Positions 42,125-56,012 of a stretch of DNA of 64,000 bases are shown piece after piece; position 1 is the stretch's first letter, and the number at the start of each line of letters is the position of its first letter. A model generated the notes under the pieces. The model saw only the letters and a program-made list of their open reading frames with translations. It did no database searches and was not told the DNA's origin. This stretch comes from Inonotus obliquus. Its lineage: Eukaryota; Basidiomycota; Agaricomycetes; Hymenochaetales; Hymenochaetaceae. The translations under genes were made by a program, and so were the position numbers. The stretch is from positions 2,914,001 through 2,978,000 of the forward strand of contig JAJHTX010000003.1 of assembly GCA_032164295.1 (NCBI GenBank), in the 5' to 3' direction.

Positions 42125-43017
42125 TGCTTCCATCTTCTAATGTCGGGGCTCATTGGCGTTTTTCTCTTTCCATATGCATGCTTGCGCTCTGACTCTATTT
42201 TGTCCCCGTCCCCGTTCCTGTCGACGTCGCTGCACGCTGCGCTCTCCAACACCAACGCCAATGTGATGAACGACCATTTATCCCGTATTATGTTCGTGTT
42301 CGACAATGATCCTTGGTTCCCTTCCCACTTGCGCGCTTTGGAACTAAATAACGAACGATATCCAACTTGACATATTTTATACTCAATCCCCCCTTTTTTC
42401 TGAATCGATGCATTCAATCTACAAACGGTTACCCTTTGATGAATCAATGTCACTGTATCTTACACATAAACAAATAGCAATCCGCCGTGGTGACTTATCA
42501 CGGCTTGAACCTCGCTTTTATATCCGAATTCTAATGTTCCTCGCGTATTATTTAGTGATTGTCCAAGACGGGTGACATCTCATAAATATATATATCATAC
42601 GGGATTTTTCACGACCTCAGAGAAAGAAACTCCTTCCATTCCTTCAGTGTAACAAAAGAAACACGGCACAGCGATACATACATGTATACGACAAGAAAAC
42701 CAAGAAACCAAGAAGAAAAAATCCTTGACCTATAAGGCCTTTCTAGACTTCGTAGCTATATTTAGAATTGCGGAGTGGGTGGCGCAAAGTGAGGATGAAT
42801 AATGGGTGGAAAGGGCTTCAGATGAAAGGAAGGGAGAGGAGAGGAGATTTGACCGTTATTGCAGTGGTGCATTGCAAATGCGCGAGTGGATGCGTTTATG
42901 TAGTGGACATGAGTCGGCGTTTGATATGTCATCACAAGAGAAAAACCCGAGAGTGGCCGGGGAAAGTGGAGAAAAGGCGCGACTGAGTGTTTACACGTTT
43001 GTGATCCGCAGTAGTAT
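42125..43017. other. Intergenic between convergent genes
   Basis: About 0.9 kb holding the 3' untranslated regions of FIS1 and of the M50B-like gene. The frames seen (42762-43061 both strands) are not supported as genes. Confidence 0.55.
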
Positions 43018-44415
43018 TTATGTCGGTAGGAAGGTATCTGCGTAAAGCATTCAATGAGCATGTCGTCTTCTTACGTCTCCAGCGCGAAGAAGCGTCACAC
43101 TCGAGCATCTTACCTGCTTGTGCGCGCATTTGATCCACGTTCAGCTGTGATGGTGGTTGTGAATTCCGGCGGAACGTAACTGGAGTGGATGATTGATTAC
43201 GTACTTTGAAGGAAGCAATGCCAATAAAGAGGAATCCAATCATCATAGCGATGTCAAAGAGGATCCAGAATATTGCCCATACTGCAACGATCGCCCTCGG
43301 TCTTTATAAGGAAGGCGTGAAACGATAGAACGTACCAGGAGTGCTTATACGTGGAAATAGGATGTTCCATTGTGTGATGTCCGAGTCGTTAACTTTGTGG
43401 AAGAACTTGTCATCTGTAATGTCCCCTATGTTCGGCAACTGAATTAGAAAAGGGAGCAATATATATGGCACCAAAAATTGCCGCACAGATGACGAAGAAG
43501 ACACTGTAATAGATGAATTGGAGTTAGGCTTCGAGCTGAGTATAACTCATGCCCTCGAGAGACATACTTCATGATCCCGACGAATAAACAATACCACCGC
43601 AAAGCGTCACTAACCGGGTTTGGAGTAAGCGCACATCTAGAATCGTCCAGAAAGTTCGAATCACATACGCATGGTCAATGAACCAAAACCCAACCAGAAG
43701 GCCCTCAAAGATCAACGTAAGGAAAATAGTTCTGACGTAAAAGGAAGCCAGTCAGCACTTCTGCCGCAGCTCGCTGTGAGCGTTCAACGCGCGCACAGTT
43801 TATCGCGGACGAGAATGAGAGGGGCAATCAATCCTATACCAATAACGAAGCTGAGGATTTTCGCTGCGAGTGTGTTGAAGCCTCCGAGGATGAACACGCC
43901 TCCTAAGACGGCTGATCCTACGTAGCCTGCACATAGGATTGTTGGTGGATGCCCGCCTTCGACCCGAGTACACCCGCCGAGGTTTGGATCGATTGTTACA
44001 CTCAGAATCGTCCCGCCTGTTACAATTGCCTGTAAAGAATTGAATTAGACGCTGGTACAAATTGATTGGAGCAACGTACGTACGGCGGCTATGTGACACC
44101 CTTCATGCCAGCTTATTGTAAGTAACTTCAAAGGGTTGATCACTCGTCGAGCCTGTTGCGACAATAAGACACTAATTATGGTGATAGACAAGAGCATATC
44201 TGCCATACACCAGGAATATTCCACAACGCGAAAATAACAACGGTGAAGACGATTGTCTAAAAACCGAGAAATGAACAAAGCGTGCTCATAGCCGCATGGC
44301 GCAGGGCGCCCAAACTCACGACATATAGAATGACGACCTGTTCACGAATAGGTCTTATGGGTGAGCCAGTACGCTTTGGTGCTAATGGCGGACGAAAAGG
44401 ATCAGAGTCAGACAT
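43018..44415 (-). CDS. M50B-like integral membrane protein (HExxH)
   Basis: About nine short exons from MSDSDPFRPPLAPKRTG (44415) to TAA at 43018-43020. Membrane segments: VVILYVTIVFTVVIFALWNI, then the zinc motif HEGCH in LTISWHEGCHIAA, then ILSVTIDPNLGGCTRVEGGH and GYVGSAVLGGVFILGGFNTL, AKILSFVIGIGLIAPLIL, LTIFLTLIFEGLLVGFWF and a last helix VWAIFWILFDIAMMIGFLFI; a soluble stretch DDKFFHKVNDSDITQW lies before it. This is the fungal M50B-like peptidase family; whether members cut substrates is not established. The cytosolic tail is Ser/Gln-rich. Exon borders near 43440-43520 are the least certain. Divergent from histone H2A (346 bp between starts). Confidence 0.82.
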
Positions 44416-44761
44416 GAGCGATGAGGAAGGGGAAAGGGCGGGACCAAGTTCATAACATGTTGAAACGAAGCCCGGCGTGTGTGTCACAGCGCTCTCATAA
44501 GGAAACCAATATGGATGATGCCACTGATGACCATGGGAATTTAAATTCAACCCACGAGGCGCGTCCGCATGTTGCGCGTGATCTGGGTAAGGCATTACGT
44601 ACGCAGGTCACGCATATATCACGTGACATGGTTAGGCTCTGAGATCCTTCAAAAGCAGTCGAGTCTTGCACAAACCACAACAATCACTCTTCCCCTCTTA
44701 CCACTCACACATCTGCTTCTCCCGTTCAAAGCCCATCGATCACCCCGATCTACTCTAAACA
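44416..44761. promoter_or_regulatory. Shared upstream region of the M50B-like gene and histone H2A
   Basis: 346 bp between divergent start codons. A CT-rich leader with CACAACAATCACTCTTCCCC precedes the H2A start. Histone H2A genes are often paired with H2B; here the partner is a membrane protein gene instead, and no H2B lies in the window. Confidence 0.5.
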
Positions 44762-45410
<649 letters not shown>

Positions 45411-45804
45411 AGCCTCTGTCTCAGCTCTTATGTTTTCATCATCTATTTTATGTGAGACGTGTATCATGTACTGTATGCTTATAATGCCATGCACATCCAT
45501 GCATACCATCTTTTAACCGTCTTCAAGGCGGTTCTCTGAAGCAATAGACGCTTAATTTCAAATCGAGTCCAACATACTTAACAAAGCTGCATAAAATACG
45601 AGCCAAAAAGCTATGCTAAGGTAAAGGTATAAAGGAACCAACCACCACTAGCATGTAGGTATCATCCATACGCAAGTAAATCATAACCATACCCGAATAA
45701 TATCAATTCATATCCCGAATCCAGTTCGCAGCCTGACACTTTCAAAAACTCCTCCCAACGGCATTCTTAACGCAAAATGCACCTACTCCAAACTACCTGT
45801 GTAT
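45411..45804. other. Intergenic between convergent genes
   Basis: About 0.4 kb with the 3' ends of histone H2A and the Rgd2-like gene. No gene or notable structure. Confidence 0.6.
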
Positions 45805-48800
45805 TCACTCCTCCGAATCAACTCCGACGCCCCTTCCTTTCTTTCCAATCCCAAATAAACCAACAGAAGTTCTAACTCCAGCCTTCCTCTTCGGTTCGAA
45901 CTCTCCTGACATCCGTCTCGTATTGTTGAGACTGGAGATGGGAGAACTGATTGGAGGACTTCCCGGACTTCCCGGACTTCCCGGACTGCCACTTCCTCCT
46001 GCTCCAACGAAGCTACCACTAGCATGATGATAGCTTATACGATTCGAGCGATGCAATCCATTTGTACTACCCGGACCTCCAGGAGGCGAGGTTGCTCCAT
46101 TACGATTTAGGCCTGCACTGGCGCTTGAGAAAGACGTGGTAGCAGCTCCGACACCGATACCTGCACCGGAAACACGACGAGCTGAACGTGCTCCTCTTGG
46201 TCCACGTAGACGAGAGGACTCTCCTGATCCAGAACGTGTCAAACTCGCTCCTCCTCCCGCTGCACTACCACCACTCCCACCCCCTAAGATCCCCGCGTTA
46301 GAAGCGGCGAAACGTTCAGTAGGTGAGATAGGGCTGGGACTTGCTTTCCCACCTGGTGGAGAACGTGACCGTGCAGACGTGGAGGTAGGTGTAGGTGTAC
46401 GTGTTGGTGTTGGTGGAGCTACGCTTACTGGGACTGCTGCACCAACATCGACACCACTCTCGTCGGTTGTACTCGGAGCAGAATCGTCGAGTTCTGGAGG
46501 AGGGTCAACGAATCGGGGCATTGGAGGAGGTGCGACGTCATCGTCTTTCTCCGGTGCAGGTTCTTTGAAAACTGCGGGCATTGGAGGTAGTGCGTCTGGG
46601 TCTTCCTGTTTCGGTGCCGATACTGTTGCTGGTGCGGGAGAGGGAGCAGGTTCATCATCAGGAATGGGAATAACAACATCCTCGATTTTCCCTCCTTCCA
46701 GCTTCGTCTCCGGATCTTGTTCATCCGTACCAGGCGGGGATAACAGCCCCTCCGTATTCGATAAACTCAGCCTCGCCGGATTCGGGCTTGCAGTTACATT
46801 CCCATCCCTACTCCTACTCGGATTCCTACTATGTCTTCCTGACGGATTCGGACTCGGTGCACGCGAAGATGGACGCATACTAGGGTTCCTCGCTATCATT
46901 TGTTCTTCCAGAATCTCACGAGTGTCGACATTAGTTATAGATAATCGGGATCGACTCATTCGCATGTCGACTGGTCTGGTACGTTTACGGAGAGGGATTT
47001 TCCTATCCGATTCACGTTTCTTTTTGGCGATTGTTGGTGGAAGGGTGGCGTCGAAGTGTTTGAGGAGGTCGATGAAGAGTGCTGTATAAGACAAGTTAGT
47101 AAGAGAGAGGGATAGAGAGGGGAGAAAGACGTACACGTGGGATGACGGTCCTGAATTGAAATTTCATTCTCGGCCTTTGGACGAAGGATGTCTAACAGAG
47201 AGCATTAGATTCATGATCAAATATTACCAACGCTGCAAGCTCACTTCTACCCATAGACAAAGCCAGCTTCGTCATGTAGACTTCATTATCCTCTTCAGTA
47301 GTCGTCGTTTCAATCAAGCTATGCAACGCAAACCCATGAGTCTGAGGATTTGGACGTGGCCAATGAGTACTTACCTCTTGAGATGACTGAAGATAGCTTC
47401 AAGAACTAGAAGATGAATCCTCGGCAACCTCAACAACGTTGCTTGCAAGCTCTCAATATGCTGCTGTTCGTTGGTCTCCTCGGACTTCGAACCAACTTCA
47501 TGAAGTCAGTATTTTCATTGCCCAGTCCCGATGAACCTGACATACCTGAGGGATAGAGACGCCTAAACTCATCCCAGCCTTCCCAAGTTCCCAAGGGCGG
47601 GTCGAGTTCCAAAGCCCATAGCTTGATTGTACTGGCGATAACAGGAGGATCGTACTTCCTTATGGTTTCTAACGAGAACGGCTGACCAGGTTGAACGCTG
47701 TTGAGTGCTTCGCGAAGGTGGTGTACAGCCGACAAAGGGACTTCGTAGACCCACGTCTTTCGTTTCTCTGTGAACCGCGCGTTAGCGTCGAACAGGCAAA
47801 GGTGGATAGGAAGACTAACCAGAATCATTCGGCAATTTCGGATATGACGCATTCAAAGCATCCAACAAAGCCGTCAACACCTCAGGAATATTATCCTTCG
47901 GCGGGATATCACTCCTCAAGCTATCCCAACCTCCTTCGGCCCATCGACGCAGGTCGATACCGAAGTATACGTCACACTCCTCATGCGTTAACGACTCATA
48001 CACATGCGCGACGGGCTTGAACGGACCCGTTCTGTACCTCTCAATCAACGCACGCAAATCCGCTTCTGGCTGGTAACTCGCGACGAGTGTTGCAGATCTA
48101 TCAACGGAGGATTGTAATCCGCCGGGCAGGTTCGCCAGTGTACCCTGGTACTGTAACAACACAGTCTTGACCGCCCTCAATCTATCCGTCTCCCACTTCT
48201 GCAGCGTCTTTAACGTCTCTTCGAGCCTTTCCTCAAGCGCCAGACGTTGTCTATCAAGCCTCCTCACAGCAGAACGGTACGCCGAGTCAGCTACGCTTGC
48301 CTCTTGCCTCGCGCGTACGTGGAATGGCTCAGAGTGCCTATCATTGATCGCTTTGGAGACAATGTTGACGAAATCATTGGATCGCTTGACAAGGTTGTCT
48401 GCCATTGGTGAGAAGTTTGAGATTGGCGAGGTGATGTTGTCGCGTTGTTCGTGTTTGGTATATTCCGCTTCAAGATTGAACGCCTATGAAAAAAGCTCAA
48501 CTCTTGTCGGTACCGGAAGGAATAGGTTACTTTACCTTAGGCCTGAACTGGTAGTATGCCTCATCGTTATTCTCGAACGCATTTCCGAATTCACCTACAC
48601 GGCGCAGGACATTCTCCCGTTCAGTCAAGTCTTTCGCAGCGTCCTCTGCGCGGTCTAAGCTTCCACCAAATCCCTGGACATTATCAACCAGCCAGACGAC
48701 GAACTCCTCGCCAGAGAAGCAATCCTTGTATTCTCCGATAATAGGTACCTTGATCGGCCGGAGGTTCATTTCTGCTGCAGCGCGCTTCAAAAGGTCCGAA

Positions 48801-50142
48801 ACAGCTGCCGGAGGTAAAGCTAGACCGGCAAGCAATATGGGCGGAGGTGGAGGAGGCGGCATTGGAGATATAGAGCGAGCATCGATCTTAGGCGGAGGCA
48901 AAGGCTGCGACATCGGAGGCGGCGAAATCAGTGTATCAACTTCCTTTCCTTTACCCTTGTCGACAGTCGGGATGGGTCTATCCTTCTCAGGAATCGCGGG
49001 AGATTCCGCTTGCCCATCAGGCTCGGAAGTGACAGACTTGTCTTCAAAAACAACTGTGTCGACGCTATCACTTGGTCTGTGACTGTCGCCTCTGTTTTCC
49101 GTATCCGTGCTCGACCTAGCAGAAGCACCGTTGACGGCTTTACGCTGCAACTCCTTGAAGCGCTGAGCTATGCGCTCGGAGACGCTTGCTGTCCGCTGTG
49201 GCGGTGCGATGCGATCTCTCGGTGCGAGACGAGGTGATGAGGTGTAGTTGTCTGGCGTGAGCTCGTTGTTTGGCGCGAATTTCGCACTTGATAGTTTTCG
49301 TTAGTACACAAATAGCTTCGAATGACTATCAGCTTACTCGTCCTCTGCCTCATCCGCACGGCGCACTTTGGCAAGGTATTGGTGCTTCAGTTTATCAACC
49401 TGAAAGTAATTCGATTAGCTTATCATTCATTTATTAGGAATGAACCCACACACCTCTCCAGTAGCCAATTCATACGACTTGATCCAACCCTCAATAACTG
49501 CATTTCGACTACCATAAATCCTTTCCTGTTCGCAAGTGTCAGAAACAGTACTGCAAACCTAAATTAATGAAGAGGGAGACGAACGCACCTTATGTCCAGT
49601 AGCCCATTCGGCAAACGGATCTGCAACGAGCTCCTTTAGCTCTTTCGCGGCTGTCCTATGAGCTTCGCCCTGTGCAGCGGATTCTGCTTGTAAACCTCGA
49701 AAGGCCATTAACAAGGAGGCGCCCTCGTCCGCATTGAAACCTTTGCCTGTGACAAGGCAAGATCAGATGCCGTTCAGAATTGCTTGTAGAATATAGATAG
49801 ACATGCCTTTGGTGCCTGCACTTCGAGCTACTATCAGAGTGTTGGCGAGTGCATTTTCAGCATTCGCTCGTGACTACAAACCATGAAAATTATTTTAGTT
49901 CATGCCGCGGGGTGACGGAAAGCTACGTACGCGGATGAACGAGACGATCTCATCGTTCTCTGCAACGCCCTACGACACGTAAGATGCGCGTCAGCATTGA
50001 GCCCACTGGGCAGTGAGGAGAGAATCAGTGGGTGACGTAGACGTACCTGCTCAAGTTTGTTATATAGCGTCTCGATACCTCTCCTATACTCCTGTGACCA
50101 AAACGAATTGGCGAACGTCGCGGGAAGCGTCAACGCAGGCAT
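45805..50142 (-). CDS. FCH-DEP-RhoGAP protein, Rgd2-like
   Basis: Starts MPALTLPATFANSFWSQEYR (50142). An F-BAR domain runs through exons to about 49370 (IETLYNKLEQ, NALANTLIVARSAGTK, GWIKSYELATGE), with a linker rich in Pro (PPPPPPPILLAG), a DEP domain inserted in it (YKDCFSGEEFVVWLVDNVQG, about 48720), further F-BAR helices (AVRRLDRQRLALEERLEETL) and a RhoGAP fold (FGIDLRRWAEGG; VPLSAVHHLREALN; IKLWALELDPPLG). The 400-residue C-terminus is disordered, Ser/Pro/Gly-rich. This FCH-DEP-RhoGAP order is that of yeast Rgd2, which acts on Cdc42/Rho5 at membranes. The Gly-x-x-Arg finger of active GAPs is not visible (see findings). About ten introns are apparent. Large plus-strand frames opposite the C-terminus are shadows. 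Confidence 0.85.
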
Positions 50143-50965
50143 GGCTCGGAACGTTCAGACCAAACGAATGGTGTATGGAGGTAACGTCGAAAGTAGGAAT
50201 GTACAATGGTGGTAGATGAAAAACACAGAGTAGAGAGGCGAATGTGGGGTTCACGGTGGTACGGAGAAAGGAGAGGCGCTGTATAGGCGAGGCGAGGTAT
50301 CCTTGCGGTGCGGGTTCGGCCTCCACGGGTCAATCTGTTCCCAGAATGATGAATGAACACGAAATTGCTTTGTTCACACCTTAAAGATGGTGGTGAAGTT
50401 GTTGAGAGGGCGCAGGACAGCGACTAGGGGGTTGGCCAGACGGTTGAGGACGCGCCGGCGCAGTAGCGCCAATCCAATCTGAGAAATTGATCCTCGTCGA
50501 CCCTGATTACGTACTTGTTTCAACCTCAAAGTATGCAAACGAAATACAGCACGATACACAATTAATATTCTCAATGAAAGACTCATCACGAAACGTTATA
50601 AATGGAGAGCACAGGAGCCAGGAGCATCAGTTTGTCATGTTTCGTATCTCGGTCTGATGGTCAAGCCAGCCATTTTGTTGGGACGATATTATATCAAATC
50701 AATTAGTACGGTATTTTTAAGCCTACGTATTTTAAAACGTTCGAATCTTATGATTATATCTAGAAGCTGTTGTATCGAAACCAGTTCACATACGAGAGAT
50801 ATCGAAGGTTCCGAGTCCCCTTACCTCCAAAATTTGGTGTAAATACCAACCAAGTCTGCTGACAAATAACTTGCTTAGATAACTTGTATTTTCCACGATG
50901 TTATGTAAATTTGTCAATGCTGTCTCGTCTTCAAACTCGCGTTGGCCGAGGTTGTGCACTGGTCG
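50143..50965. promoter_or_regulatory. Upstream region shared by the Rgd2-like and mL44 genes
   Basis: 823 bp between divergent starts. A minus-strand frame of 71 codons (50374-50589) with a basic sequence lies here; it may be a 5' untranslated exon of the Rgd2-like gene or a small gene, and I cannot support it. Several GTAYGT donor-like sites suggest a spliced leader. Confidence 0.4.
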
Positions 50966-52133
50966 ATGGCACAATCACTACGGATAGCACAAAAGGCCGC
51001 TCAAATAGCCTCGACTCCTGCCTCGGCCCTCCGCCAATTCCCTCCAAAAGAAGCTATTTTCAATCCCTCCGCCAAACAATCCAACTTCTCTCCAGAAGTA
51101 TGGGCAGCACTCCAAAAACCACCAGTCTCCGCTCTCTCAACCTTCACACATCGTATCGGTCTCTCACGCGTCGTACACGATCCAGAAGAAATCCTTCTCG
51201 CTTGTACTCATCCTTCGTATCCACCATTTTACGCGACACATAAACCAAATGAACCAGCGTTAAAGTCGAATAAGAACTTGAACACGTTGGGAAATTCGTT
51301 GCTGGGATTGTTTGCTACGGAGTTCTTACATGCTAGTTATCCCCATTTACCGACGAGGGTTGTGAAAGCGGCGGTTAGTGCCTATGTTGGTCCTGCTACG
51401 TGTGCGACTGTTGCGAGAGAAATGGGTGCGGGTCCGCTTTTGAGGTGGAATCGACCAGTGCGTTGTTTTCGTTTTCTCTCTTCTCTCTTTTCCCTTCGCG
51501 TTGACTAATACAATGGTGTTTGGATAGGACTCAATAGCAGCTAGTACAATCCTCCAACCCATAACACTCAATGACGCACTTGCAACAGTTCCTAGAGCAC
51601 TCACGGCTCTAGTCTACCAAAAACGTTCCTTCCCTCTCGCACGTAAATTCGTTCACTCTTACTTCCTCAGTCGTGAACTCGACCTACGTCCTCTCATCAA
51701 GTTCCGTGATCCCAAGATGGCGCTAAGTCGCACTGTTAGCAAGTTTCAACGGGAGAGACCAATAAGTAGGTTGTTGAAAGAGACTGGAAGGTTATCGAAT
51801 TCGCCTGTGTTTGTTGTTGGGATATATTCGGGTGCGGATAAGCTTGGTGAGGGATTTGGGAGTTCGTTGAAGATGGCTGAGTACCGAGTACGTATTTTGG
51901 TTTTCTATTGGAATGCCAGTGCTTCTGACTATGTCATTGTACTCAAGGCGGCAGAGGATTCGTTACACCGATTATACCTCACTCGTACACCCATCGACTT
52001 GCTTTCACTTCCAACAGATACTTTTGCATCGCAAAACGGCTCTGTATTTGATGTTGGTGAGGATTCGGAGGCGAACTATGTTCCTGGTGACATTGGAGAA
52101 CTGGAGGTTATTTACGCTAGCAAAGATCGGTAA
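50966..52133 (+). CDS. MRPL3: Mitochondrial large-subunit ribosomal protein mL44 (Mrpl3-like)
   Basis: Three exons (50966-51457, 51528-51887, 51948-52133) give 345 residues. The N-terminus (MAQSLRIAQKAAQIASTPAS) is basic and Ala/Ser-rich as in a mitochondrial targeting peptide. The body is an RNase III-type fold (ILLACTHPSYPP, NLNTLGNSLLGLFATEFLHA, VVKAAVSAYVG) without the acidic catalytic signature of active RNase III, then a double-stranded RNA-binding part (NSPVFVVGIYSGADKLGEGF, KMAEYRAAEDSLHRLYL) and a short acidic tail. It is a structural mitoribosome protein near the exit tunnel in the family. The start was chosen at 50966; an in-frame extension upstream has no ATG. Confidence 0.88.
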
Positions 52134-52467
52134 TTTTGCAATACACTTTTATGTTATGGCTTTTGCTTTCGATACAATATACTAGACATCCCAAGAACGC
52201 AAATTTTGTGGAATGGTGTGATGATGAAAGTGATGATCATAAAAGGACAAGCTTGAGATGAAGGAGTTCCAATGACTCTAGTTCTGTTGGGATCTGTTGG
52301 AATTCTTGGAACTCACTTCTACGACTGCATCGAACTCCGTCAGATGGGACTACATCGAGCTCCGACAGATGTTGACTTCGCAAGAAGGGAACATAAGAAA
52401 AGATCAATACATCATGATATTGAAACAGAAACCCACCAGACAATAAACGCTAAACACCACGCCATCC
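52134..52467. other. Intergenic between convergent genes
   Basis: 334 bp with the 3' ends of mL44 and TMA16. It contains a short diverged direct repeat, CATCGAACTCCGTCAGATG and CATCGAGCTCCGACAGATG, about 22 bp apart (52325-52370). No gene. Confidence 0.55.
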
Positions 52468-53170
52468 TCAATCGACAGCCATCTCATTCGCAGCAGCAGC
52501 TTTCAACGACTCGTGCTTCCCTGGTCTCGAAACAATCACAGAAGTCGGATCTTGACTGTTTATTCGAATGAATCGTAGTAAGTCGATGTATTCTAACGCA
52601 GTTTGGTCCCATTTGCGGAAGAGGGTGGCGTTTATAGGATGTGTGAGGTCTGGGACCTCTGAAGATGCGAGCAATATAAACCCATAGTTAGCAAACATCG
52701 GGAAACAAATGGATTAGGAAAAGATTATCTGACGAACCTAGCCCTGTCCTATACTCTTCTGCTTCCCTCTCTTTCAAAGTTTCAAGGTTCGTTTCCTTGA
52801 CACTCCTGGGTCTTCCTTTCCGTCGAGCCTTTCGTTCTTCCTCCAGAGTAGTATCATGTCGACATAACCACACATCTCGGATAATCTGATGTAATTCTTC
52901 CAAAGTCAAGGCGTCTTTTTCTGATTCTGGTGGTATTGCGTGATAGAAGAAGGTGTATTTGTCGACTGGAAACTCACATTTATTAGAGTTGAATCAGACG
53001 CAGAGGAAGGAATTTTGTTGAAAGTACGCACCAGCGGAGGAGGCACGTTTATTCTTCTTCGCTTGTACTTCGGTGATTTTAGCTTTTCTAAGCTGAGCGC
53101 GCTCTACTTGAGCTGCTTTACGAGACTGAGGATGGAATATTTTCTCTTTTTTAGGTTTACCAGCAGCCAT
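52468..53170 (-). CDS. TMA16: Translation machinery-associated protein 16 (Tma16-like)
   Basis: Starts MAAGKPKKEKIFHPQSRKAA at 53170 with a very basic N-terminus (QVERAQLRKAKITEVQAKKN), then, after an intron, DKYTFFYHAIPPESEKDALT, LEELHQIIRDVWLCRHD, a Lys/Arg-rich segment and EEYRTGL. The last exon reads EVPDLTHPINATLFRKWDQT and ends NEMAVD (TGA 52468-52470). The HPxSRKAxQ start and the conserved LxxLHxII block are typical of Tma16, a nuclear 60S ribosome-assembly factor. Two introns are evident. The start is 132 bp from that of the divergent zinc-finger gene. Confidence 0.82.
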
Positions 53171-53302
53171 CTGAAGTTGAGGGTAAATGTAGTCGGATGA
53201 CGTAAACTAATGTCTAAATAGCATTGATCAGATATGGTATAAGTATACCACGCCTAGGTCACTGGTGAGGTACCCGTGTGGCCTTTATTCCATGTCCATG
53301 CT

Positions 53303-55659
<2,357 letters not shown>

Positions 55660-56012
55660 ACAAAATATTACGGGAAAATGGAACGGAAAAAATAAATAGG
55701 AATATGAAGTTGTGTTGAAACGATTAGTGTGGTGTTTTATGCGTGTGTACTTGTAGTTATTCGATGCTACACATATCTCAGTACTATACAGAGGAGAAGA
55801 GAGAAGCGAAGAGTTTTGGACGGATATTGATACCTGTATTGCCTTATAAACACGACGTGCACCTCAGCCCACTTATGATAGATTATCTTCGTAATGAGTT
55901 CACATTATATTGTACAGTACAGACTGTAGGCGAGTACTCATATGTATGGGCCCCAAGTGGACGGAATATTCAGGCGATGATATCACGGAACGAAACCTAC
56001 GATCGAGTGATG
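55660..56012. other. Intergenic between convergent genes
   Basis: 353 bp with the 3' ends of the zinc-finger and DNA ligase IV genes. No further feature seen. Confidence 0.55.

Noticed and set aside
42762..43061. Gene on either strand between FIS1 and the M50B-like gene
   Set aside because: Overlapping frames on both strands, low coding character, and the region is explained by two 3' ends.
46136..47089. 317-codon plus-strand frame opposite the Rgd2-like gene
   Set aside because: Low-complexity antisense shadow of the Ser/Pro/Gly-rich tail; no domain and no splice support.
50374..50589. Small basic protein gene upstream of the Rgd2-like gene
   Set aside because: 71 codons without a recognisable domain; more likely a transcribed leader of the neighbouring gene.
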